Assembly (NCBI GenBank): GCA_029213005.1
Contig: JARGPI010000001.1
Span: 386,007 to 450,006, forward strand
Length of the DNA: 64,000 nt
Reading direction: 5' to 3'
Origin: Verrucomicrobiales bacterium
Lineage (GTDB): Bacteria; Verrucomicrobiota; Verrucomicrobiia; Verrucomicrobiales; DEV007
Shown: positions 57,528 through 64,000 of the stretch, in pieces
Layout: each line of letters opens with the position of its first letter
Numbering within the stretch: the first letter of the stretch is position 1
Notes under the pieces: generated by a model
What the model saw: only the letters and a program-made list of their open reading frames with translations
The model's database searches: none
What the model was told of the DNA's origin: nothing
Position numbers and translations under genes: made by a program

Positions 57528-59399
57528 CTAGCCTTTTTTTCGAAGGAAAGTTGGAACATCGAGATCTTCTCCGTCGATAATCGTAGGGTCGCCTTTAGCA
57601 AATCTACCCTTGGACTGAACCGGCTCAAGATGAAGGATGTCCTGCTGCTGCTCGAGCTGCTCTTCAGAAGTTGGCATCGGAGTCACCTTCGGAGTGCCGG
57701 CAACAGGAGCCTGCTCTTCTTTTGGTGGACGATTCAAAATACGCTGTGTGGTTTGACCCGGAACGATTCTGGAAAGTGCGATAGTCTGGGCCTGATCCGT
57801 TTGAGCTTCCACTCTTTCTGGAGCTTGTGCCGCTGGAACCGGAGCTTCGTGATGAGGCTCGCCAATTGGAGGCGCGCTTTCTTCCTGAGCTACCTGCTGA
57901 ACTGGAGCTTGAGGCTGCTGTGGCTCAGCTGGAGCCGGCTGCTGAACGTTAACCGGTGCTGCTGCTTCTTGAACAGCGGACGCAATCGGATTCGTGATCA
58001 TTGGCTCCTGGGCTGCCTCGGGTGCTGAAAACTGGGGCATCTGAACGATCGATTCGATCGCCGGAGTGCTGTATTCCGCGGCAGGTTGTTCAGGCTGAGC
58101 AGGCTGTGGCTCAACCGGAGCAGCCGGAACTTCAGCAGCTGGTGCCGGTGCAGGAGACGCCTGAGCAACTTCAACAGGTGCAGGCTCTTCTTCTTTTTCA
58201 AGCTGGACAATGTTTGTCTCGCCGGTCGCAACCGCAGGCTGCTCGACATGAATCTCAACAGGTGCGGCTTCTCTTTCCGCTGCAGCGATCTCAGTGGCTT
58301 CGCCAATTGCTGCGGCAGCAGCAGCCGTTACAGCGGCAGCCAGTGGTGACTGCTCAATCGGATCGGGAGTGACCGGTGCAACTTCACGCTGCAACTGAGG
58401 AGTCGAAGCGGCTTCGGGCTCATCTCCATCCAGCGAACTGATCACTGTTACTGAGAGACTGCTTCCGAGACGTGGGTCCGTTCCGGTTCCAAAGAGAACA
58501 TGCGCATCTGATTTGAGATGGCTTGTCAATTCCTTCATCACCGTCTGAACCTCAAGCAAAGTCATGCTGTCGGAACCACTCACCTGGATCAAAACGTTCC
58601 GGGCGTCGTTTAAAAGTTTTCCGTTATCGAGCAACGGGCATTTCAGGGTCTGATCAACTGCATCGAGTGCGCGGTTGTCTCCTTTGGCCTGACCGTATCC
58701 AAACAGACAACGTGAGTTGGTGCTGTTCAATGCGGTCAACAGGTCGTCCATACCGATCCGGATGATTCCCGGCTTGGAAACGATATTCATCGTAGCCCGG
58801 ATGCTCTGACTGATGATCTTGTCAGCAGCAGCAAAGGCCTGAGTCACTCCGTCCTTGGGAACAATCAGCTCACCCATGCGGTCGTTATCGAAAGTCACCA
58901 CAGCGTTGGCATAACCTTCGATTTCGTTGAGAGAATCTTTGGCCTGCTCCATTCGGCGAGCACCCTCGAATTCAAAAGGCAGTGTGGTGAAGGCGACGAG
59001 AAAGACACCCTCTTCCCGGGCGATCCGACAAACTTCAGGTGCGGCACCGGAACCGGTTCCGCCACCCAGACCTACACAAACAAATACCATGTCGTATCCA
59101 CGAATAGCCTCTCTGATCTCGTCAGCCGCTTCGATCGCAGCCTGTTTACCAAGATCAGGGTCACCACCGGTGCCCATTCCTTTTAGCAGCGTGGCACCGA
59201 GTTGAACTTTTTGGCTGGAAACGGAGCTCGAAAGTTTGCGAATATCGGTGTTAAGAACCAACAATTGCGCATCGTCGCTACCTTCAAGTGCCAGACGATC
59301 CAGGACGTTGGCTCCGGATCCACCAACTCCAATCACCTTAAAGGAGAGATCTTCGCCTCCGTTTGCATTGGAATTCTGAGATTGGCTATACTCAATCAT
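57528..59399 (-). CDS. ftsZ: Cell division protein FtsZ with long linker and divergent T7 loop
   Basis: This tubulin-like GTPase forms the division ring. The 623 residues compare with about 380-400 in most bacteria. The core (1 to about 330) has G-V-G-G-S-G-A-N near 24-31 and the tubulin signature G-G-G-T-G-S-G at 112-118. The synergy loop reads P-G-I-I-R-I-G-M-D-D (210-219), so positions equivalent to E. coli N207 and D209 are Arg214 and Gly216, and only D219 (E. coli D212) is kept. A Pro/Ala/Gln/Glu-rich linker of about 270 residues precedes the conserved tail D-L-D-V-P-T-F-L-R-K-K-G, the usual FtsA-binding peptide. It starts 75 bases after ftsA. Confidence 0.95.
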   Translation of the reverse strand: MIEYSQSQNSNANGGEDLSFKVIGVGGSGANVLDRLALEGSDDAQLLVLNTDIRKLSSSVSSQKVQLGATLLKGMGTGGDPDLGKQAAIEAADEIREAIRGYDMVFVCVGLGGGTGSGAAPEVCRIAREEGVFLVAFTTLPFEFEGARRMEQAKDSLNEIEGYANAVVTFDNDRMGELIVPKDGVTQAFAAADKIISQSIRATMNIVSKPGIIRIGMDDLLTALNSTNSRCLFGYGQAKGDNRALDAVDQTLKCPLLDNGKLLNDARNVLIQVSGSDSMTLLEVQTVMKELTSHLKSDAHVLFGTGTDPRLGSSLSVTVISSLDGDEPEAASTPQLQREVAPVTPDPIEQSPLAAAVTAAAAAAIGEATEIAAAEREAAPVEIHVEQPAVATGETNIVQLEKEEEPAPVEVAQASPAPAPAAEVPAAPVEPQPAQPEQPAAEYSTPAIESIVQMPQFSAPEAAQEPMITNPIASAVQEAAAPVNVQQPAPAEPQQPQAPVQQVAQEESAPPIGEPHHEAPVPAAQAPERVEAQTDQAQTIALSRIVPGQTTQRILNRPPKEEQAPVAGTPKVTPMPTSEEQLEQQQDILHLEPVQSKGRFAKGDPTIIDGEDLDVPTFLRKKG

Positions 59400-59474
59400 G
59401 TTAAATATATTTCGTGTAGTAAGGTTGGCAGTATTATTGAGGTAAGGTCTGAAAGGCTCTGTGTGACACTATTT

Positions 59475-60680
59475 TTAACGGCTTAGGCCAAAGATCTTTT
59501 CAAATTTTCTCCCAATCTTTGAAATCGCTCCGGCTCGCGGCCTTTGTTCATTCAGCAATTGGGCGTATCGAATCAATCCCACTGGTGTCGCATATTGCGG
59601 ATTTTCAAACAGAGCGCTTGGTCCTGACATCGACGAAGAGCCACCTTTGTAAACTGGCAATCCGAAGGTGTCCGATACCAAATCGTCCAACCCCGTTAAG
59701 AGACTGGAACCACCGGTTAGGTACACTCCGCCTGCAGTCTTTCCTAATATATTATCAAACGCAAGCGAATTGTTTATCAAAGTTAATAATTCGTTCAACC
59801 TAGCGTTTATAATCTGACAAATTAGCAGTCTATCCACGGTTTCCGAGCCCTCCCCGGCGATGGGAACTTTCTCTGCAGGGTTGATTCCATCTAGCCAGGC
59901 GCTCCCGTAGGTCACTTTTAATTTCTCAGCCCGGGCCAATGGTACTTTTAATACGAGAGCGATGTCATTTGTGATGTGGTCGCCTCCAATACCGACCGAT
60001 CCACTCGCAACCACCGCTCCATCAACAAAACAAATGTAATCCGTGGTGCCACCGCCGATGTCTAAAAGGAGGGCTCCGCGGTTTTTCGTCTCCCGGTCGA
60101 GAACGACTTGAGCCGACGCAACGGGAGCAAAAACGATGTCTTCAACTTCCAGTGGCACTTCTCTGACGCATTTGATCGAATTTTGAATCCGGGTCTTGAT
60201 CCCGTGAATGATGTGATAATCAGCCTCGAGCTTCTGCCCGAGCATCCCCACAGGATTCACAATTTTCGCCTGCCCGTCGACATAATAATGCTGAATGATC
60301 GAATGGATAAAGCCGTTCTCAGAAGGTACCTGCACTTCGCGGCACTTCTTCTTCACCTCATCGAGATCTTCCGGCCCGATTTCACCATCCGGCACCCGGA
60401 TGGCACCGCGGCTGTTTACGCCCTGAATGTGGGCACCGGAAACCGAGAGAAATACGGTATTAATCTCCACATCACTCCGCTCCTCGGCGCGGACCAGCGC
60501 ATCGTGAAGACAGGCCTGCACCGTTTCGCTGTCGACAACCTCACCTTTCCGGACCCCGGCTGAAGGGTGCTGCCCCACTCCGAGAATCCGCAACGCTCCG
60601 TCACTGCGCACTTCTCCGACAACCAGACACACTTTGGATGTGCCGATCTCGAGACCTGCATAGATATTAGAAGAAGCCAT
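59475..60680 (-). CDS. ftsA: Cell division protein FtsA
   Basis: This 401-residue actin-like protein tethers FtsZ to the membrane. The nucleotide-binding motifs are L-E-I-G-T-S-K near residues 10-16, L-L-D-I-G-G-G-T-T-D-Y near 213-223 and Y-L-T-G-G-S-S near 327. The C-terminal A-I-S-K-I-G-R-K-F-E-K-I-F-G-L-S-R is the amphipathic membrane-targeting helix. It is flanked by ftsQ upstream (155 bases) and ftsZ downstream (75 bases), the standard gene order. Confidence 0.96.
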   Translation of the reverse strand: MASSNIYAGLEIGTSKVCLVVGEVRSDGALRILGVGQHPSAGVRKGEVVDSETVQACLHDALVRAEERSDVEINTVFLSVSGAHIQGVNSRGAIRVPDGEIGPEDLDEVKKKCREVQVPSENGFIHSIIQHYYVDGQAKIVNPVGMLGQKLEADYHIIHGIKTRIQNSIKCVREVPLEVEDIVFAPVASAQVVLDRETKNRGALLLDIGGGTTDYICFVDGAVVASGSVGIGGDHITNDIALVLKVPLARAEKLKVTYGSAWLDGINPAEKVPIAGEGSETVDRLLICQIINARLNELLTLINNSLAFDNILGKTAGGVYLTGGSSLLTGLDDLVSDTFGLPVYKGGSSSMSGPSALFENPQYATPVGLIRYAQLLNEQRPRAGAISKIGRKFEKIFGLSR

Positions 60681-60835
60681 GATTGCGGATAATTGCGATA
60701 CTCGACTTAGAGAGGGATGACGATCGGGCGAACCGCCCTACCGCATTAACCACCTCTAAAAATCGACCGCAAGTAATTTTCTGGGTTTTACTCACTTCAA
60801 CATACGTTTTTAGCCCCCTGCTTCGCAGAAGTATT

Positions 60836-61768
60836 TTACCACCCGTCCGGAGACTGAGCGGAATGAAAGGTCACTGGTATATTCTTCACAGTCACTAAAT
60901 TAACTGTCTTAAGTGAAAGTTTGGCGGAGCGTGATTTTTTCACGATCACAGCGAGGTCACGGAGACCGCCCTCGAGCCGGTTCAAGTCAAAAGTGACCAA
61001 CAGGTCCCCGGGATAGCGACATAACAGCCCCCAGGTCCCGAGTGCCCGAATGTCGGTGATTTTCATCTCCTCGGCACCAAATTCGAGGCGGCTCGATTCG
61101 ATCAAATCCAGCGCGGCTCTGATTTGAAAGGAATCAATTGGCTGACCGGATTTCAAAGCCCCCAGCCCATCGACCTGAATCGTGGGTAAATGGGCGATTT
61201 CTTCAATAACTTCGCGGCACGGGAAATGGTATCCTTCGTCATCCAGTAAGATTCCACCCTCCCGCAAAGGCCGAGTGCTCTGGTCTGATCCGGTAAACCA
61301 GGCGACCGGAGCCCTTTCCCGGACTTTTACGCTGAGTTGATCCGGTAAATTTCGTTCCACCTCGACACTGGCGATTTCCGGCAGCGATTGAAGTCGTCGG
61401 GTCACTTCCTCCAGATCGATGTCCATCAGATTCGCGCCGGGGCGAATCCCGCAGGCCCCACTGATCACCTCTTCCGATAGCGATCCCGAGGTTTCGATCT
61501 CAAAATTAGCCAGTTGGAAATGCTGACTCTGGTAAATCACTTTCTCATATCCCCACTTGGCGACGTAGGGAATGGCCAGTCCCAGAGAGAGAAAGAAGGC
61601 AACCTGGACAAACCAAATAAAGCGCCGCACCCGATAACGACGCATCCGGCGGACGGAATGATGGCTGATGTCGTTTTTCGACGGGTCCCAGAGATCACGG
61701 GCCGGGAGCGTTCTTTTTTGAACACGCCTCCGACGTTTCCGCGAAACATTCCCCTTTTCAGCCCACAT
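60836..61768 (-). CDS. ftsQ: Cell division protein FtsQ/DivIB-like
   Basis: This is a 310-residue bitopic inner-membrane protein. The cytoplasmic start is very basic (K-R-R-R-R-V-Q-K-R). One helix spans about 49-68. The periplasmic POTRA domain (about 78-150) shows L-S-E-E-V-I-S-G-A-C-G-I and L-P-E-I-A-S-V-E-V-E-R-N-L-P-D-Q-L-S-V-K-V-R-E-R-A-P-V-A, a strong FtsQ signature. In most dcw clusters murC, murB or ddl precede it. None is present here; the next gene upstream is an unrelated small exported protein. Confidence 0.9.
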   Translation of the reverse strand: MWAEKGNVSRKRRRRVQKRTLPARDLWDPSKNDISHHSVRRMRRYRVRRFIWFVQVAFFLSLGLAIPYVAKWGYEKVIYQSQHFQLANFEIETSGSLSEEVISGACGIRPGANLMDIDLEEVTRRLQSLPEIASVEVERNLPDQLSVKVRERAPVAWFTGSDQSTRPLREGGILLDDEGYHFPCREVIEEIAHLPTIQVDGLGALKSGQPIDSFQIRAALDLIESSRLEFGAEEMKITDIRALGTWGLLCRYPGDLLVTFDLNRLEGGLRDLAVIVKKSRSAKLSLKTVNLVTVKNIPVTFHSAQSPDGW

Positions 61769-61837
61769 TCGACATTATTTAACGAAAGCTGATTTTTTAT
61801 CAAGCGAATTAACGCTCCGTTGCAGCCAACTCGAACC

Positions 61838-62299
61838 TCACCCCTCGGCGCAGTGATCAGAAACTCTCACTTTAACCGGCGGCTCACTTTCATAGAATGA
61901 GTAAAACGTGACGAATTTTCCGTCAGGAGACCATTCGCTTTTTACTACGGCTCTGCCTCCGACTCGGTGTTTCCCGTCTTTAAGTTGTGCGGCAGTCTTT
62001 TCATATTCACCGGCGGCGAGATTCAAAAAGAAGTGCTTCAAATCATCATCCGCGCCCGCTTCTCTGAGGAGCAAAATTCGCCCATCAGGGCTGAACGATA
62101 CCGGTTTGGCACCGCTGGCGATCGCGAGCGGTTTTCCGTCTTTCGTGATTCGGGTATCGGCCCCTCCCTCCTCCCCGTTGGGAGCTGCAACGGCCGTGAA
62201 ACCGAGCTTTGACGTGACCGGCTCATTGGCAAACACTCCCAACGCGGTTGCCATGATCCCAAAGATTCCTACTAAAACGATTCCAGCTTTTTTATTCAT
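61838..62299 (-). CDS. Small exported protein with TolB/PD40-like blades
   Basis: This 153-residue protein has a signal peptide (M-N-K-K-A-G-I-V-L-V-G-I-F-G, cleaved near F-A-N). The mature part has two short repeats, V-S-F-S-P-D-G-R-I-L-L-L and S-E-W-S-P-D-G-K-F-V-T-F-Y, typical of WD40-like TolB/PD40 propeller blades. Two or three blades are too few for a closed propeller, so it is either a fragment or a module that oligomerises. It lies 69 bases upstream of ftsQ on the same strand and is divergent from the PQQ-like gene. Confidence 0.6.
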   Translation of the reverse strand: MNKKAGIVLVGIFGIMATALGVFANEPVTSKLGFTAVAAPNGEEGGADTRITKDGKPLAIASGAKPVSFSPDGRILLLREAGADDDLKHFFLNLAAGEYEKTAAQLKDGKHRVGGRAVVKSEWSPDGKFVTFYSFYESEPPVKVRVSDHCAEG

Positions 62300-62479
62300 T
62301 ATATTTCAGGTGTGAAATAGCAGACGTTCGAATTTTGCCTTCAATCACAAATCAACCATTTATCGTCTCATTCACGATCTTCAATTTTGTCACCTAAGTC
62401 CAGCAAGATTAAGTCGAAACCCGAAGCCGCGTCTCTTGACATTATCGCACTATTTGGATTCATTGAGCGCAACCAAACC

Positions 62480-63799
62480 ATGAAACCGAACTCACTCTTC
62501 CTAACCTCTCTGTTTGTAGTTTTCACCGCGTCAGTTTTTGCTGAAAACTGGGCGAACTGGCGCGGTCCCAATTTAAACGGTTCTTCAAACGAGAAAAATC
62601 TACCCACCAAATTTTCCAAAACCGAGAATGTTAAGTGGGACTACGAATTGCCCGGAGTAGGCGCCTCGACTCCGGTAATCTGGAACGACCACGTTTTTAT
62701 TACCTCGGCGAAAGAGCAGGAAAGTTCAATGGCGATCGCGCTGGACCGGAAAACGGGAGAAAAGCTCTGGGAAAAAGAGTTCCCCGGCTTTGGACACGAT
62801 GACCGCAGTAATTTCTCCGCCCCTTCAGCTGCGACCGACGGAGAGCTCGTGATCTTCTTTTTCGGTAGCGGAAAAATGGCGGCTTTCGATTTCGACGGCA
62901 AGGAAATTTGGAATAAAGACATTGAAAAGGAATACGGGGAGTTCGCCTTCCAGTGGACATTTTCAAGCAGTCCGGTGCTTCACGGGGACAAAGTGTTTCT
63001 TCAGGTCTTGCAGCGGAATCAACCCGCCAAAGGTCGCGGAAAAGAAGGGGCAGAATCCTATCTGCTCGCCCTCGACGCCAAATCGGGCGAAGAGATTTAC
63101 CGCCACGTCCGACCTTCCAACGCTCAGATGGAGTCTCTGGAATCGTTCGCAACTCCCCTGCCCCTCGAGGTTAACGGGCGGGAGGAACTCGTTATCGTCG
63201 GTGGCGATGTCATGACCGGTCACAATCCGGAAACCGGTGAGGAAATCTGGCGCTGGGGAACCTGGAATGAAGGCCACAGAGAGCAGTGGTGGCGTCTCGT
63301 GCCGTCTCCGGTTTACGGCGATGGTATTTTGCTGGCTTGCGCTCCGAAAAATGCGCCCATCTATGGGATCAAAGCCGGCCTGACCGGCACCCACGAGGGT
63401 GAAAGTGGCCTCGCCTGGGTCAGTGAACCCACCAAACAGGAGCCCATCACCACCGATGTGGCGACTCCACTTTTCTACGAAGGGCGTTTCTATGTGGTCG
63501 ATCATGGTCGGACCCGTTCCTTAAGTTGTATCGAACCGAAAACGGGCAAAGTCATCTATTGCGAACCGCTCGGAAGCCGCGAGAAGTTCGAAGTTTCCCC
63601 GACCGGAGCTGACGGTAAAATCTACCTGATGAATCACCTCGGTGACGTCTTTGTCGTAAAAGCCGGCGATGAATTCGAACTCCTTCACAAAGCCGAGATG
63701 GGTGATTCGATGAGAAATATCACCCGGGCCTCGATCGCTGTCTCTCAGCGCAACCTTTATATCCGGACGGACACCAAGTTGTTCTGCATCGGGGAGTGA
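62480..63799 (+). CDS. Secreted PQQ-like beta-propeller protein
   Basis: This is a 439-residue exported protein. I start it at ATG 62480, which gives a signal peptide (M-K-P-N-S-L-F-L-T-S-L-F-V-V-F-T-A-S-V-F-A). The next residues W-A-N-W-R-G-P-N-L-N-G-S-S are the usual opening of PVC PQQ-like propellers. Blades carry A-L-D-R-K-T-G-E-K-L-W-E, A-L-D-A-K-S-G-E-E-I-Y and G-H-N-P-E-T-G-E-E-I-W-R. No heme motif or quinoprotein catalytic residues are evident, so the role is probably structural or binding rather than dehydrogenation. Confidence 0.88.
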   Translation: MKPNSLFLTSLFVVFTASVFAENWANWRGPNLNGSSNEKNLPTKFSKTENVKWDYELPGVGASTPVIWNDHVFITSAKEQESSMAIALDRKTGEKLWEKEFPGFGHDDRSNFSAPSAATDGELVIFFFGSGKMAAFDFDGKEIWNKDIEKEYGEFAFQWTFSSSPVLHGDKVFLQVLQRNQPAKGRGKEGAESYLLALDAKSGEEIYRHVRPSNAQMESLESFATPLPLEVNGREELVIVGGDVMTGHNPETGEEIWRWGTWNEGHREQWWRLVPSPVYGDGILLACAPKNAPIYGIKAGLTGTHEGESGLAWVSEPTKQEPITTDVATPLFYEGRFYVVDHGRTRSLSCIEPKTGKVIYCEPLGSREKFEVSPTGADGKIYLMNHLGDVFVVKAGDEFELLHKAEMGDSMRNITRASIAVSQRNLYIRTDTKLFCIGE

Positions 63800-63830
63800 T
63801 TCACGCCCCGGGAGGGGTTGGAACAGGGAC

Positions 63831-63865
63831 TGTACAGGGTACAATCCGAGACTGTACAGGGTACA
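63831..63865. repeat. GTAC-N3-GTAC array D (two units)
   Basis: TGTACAGGGTACA occurs at 63831-63843 and 63853-63865 in direct orientation with a 9-base spacer (atccgagac). It starts 31 bases after the PQQ-like gene and immediately precedes the microsatellite. Confidence 0.92.
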
Positions 63866-63875
63866 GTCTCGCCAT

Positions 63876-64000
63876 TCTTGCTCTTGCTCTTGCTCTTGCT
63901 CTTGCTCTTGCTCTTGCTCTTGCTCTTGCTCTTGCTCTTGCTCTTGCTCTTGCTCTTGCTCTTGCTCTTGCTCTTGCTCTTGCTCTTGCTCTTGCTCTTG
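63876..64000. repeat. Perfect hexanucleotide microsatellite (CTTGCT)n
   Basis: At least 125 bases consist of uninterrupted CTTGCT repeats, nearly 21 copies, continuing past the window edge. All six frames are open (Leu-Ala, Leu-Leu, Cys-Ser; reverse Ser-Lys, Ala-Arg, Gln-Glu), so the tract could be coding or not. No gene is visible here. Confidence 0.97.

Overview
The window most likely comes from the chromosome of a Verrucomicrobiota bacterium. It carries the secreted protein set typical of the PVC superphylum: DUF1592/DUF1588 and DUF1552 proteins, planctomycete-type cytochrome c domains, a sulfatase, LamG, FG-GAP and PQQ-like propellers, and DUF4175 and BatA membrane proteins. It also carries ftsQ-ftsA-ftsZ, which argues against Planctomycetes because that phylum generally lacks FtsZ. 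Most gene starts have no recognisable Shine-Dalgarno sequence. I see no rRNA, tRNA, insertion sequence, prophage or CRISPR array.

Layout. 1-5.3 kb: a partial Na+/solute symporter, a CPXCG zinc-ribbon protein and a large secreted FG-GAP/ASPIC-UnbV protein. 5.4-9.7 kb: two pyrophosphate-linked glycolytic enzymes, a PPi-type phosphofructokinase and pyruvate phosphate dikinase. 9.9-13 kb: a secreted protein joining a VHL-beta-like domain to a CAP domain, and an M48 protease-TerB plus TerB pair. 13.4-17.8 kb: a four-gene red-light sensing operon (heme oxygenase, bacteriophytochrome, response regulator, REC-histidine kinase). 17.9-23.6 kb: an esterase-like hydrolase, a sulfatase, a predicted selenoprotein, a GlsB-like membrane protein and an NCS2 purine permease. 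23.7-36.1 kb: a run of very large exported proteins (propeller/CBM9-like, DUF1592, DUF1552, and a TIM-barrel/LamG/propeller/cytochrome fusion). 36.1-48.4 kb: minus-strand membrane and secreted proteins (DUF4175, BatA/vWA, DUF4407, a thioredoxin-like SHD1 protein, a cytochrome-LamG-WD40 protein). 48.5-57.4 kb: housekeeping genes (exbD, thiD, coaD, nrdR, HIT, ppk) and a TPR/vWA protein. 57.5-61.8 kb: a stripped-down division cluster, ftsQ-ftsA-ftsZ. 62.3-64 kb: a PQQ-like propeller protein followed by a hexanucleotide microsatellite running off the window.

The most notable signal is at 20452-21654 on the minus strand. An exported thioredoxin-like reading frame is interrupted only by one in-frame TGA, which falls exactly at the second position of a CxxC motif (C82-E-V-TGA85). 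Seventeen bases after the TGA lies a 7-bp hairpin with the apical loop GGUCU, closely matching the E. coli-type bacterial SECIS. I read it as a Cys-x-x-Sec selenoprotein rather than two genes or a pseudogene.

The second is an intergenic repeat family: 13-bp units of the form GTAC-N3-GTAC spaced by exactly 9 bases (22-bp period), found as two or three units at four separate sites. Others are the gapless VHL-beta match in the CAP protein, an FtsZ whose synergy (T7) loop lacks two of its usual polar residues, and the phytochrome operon.
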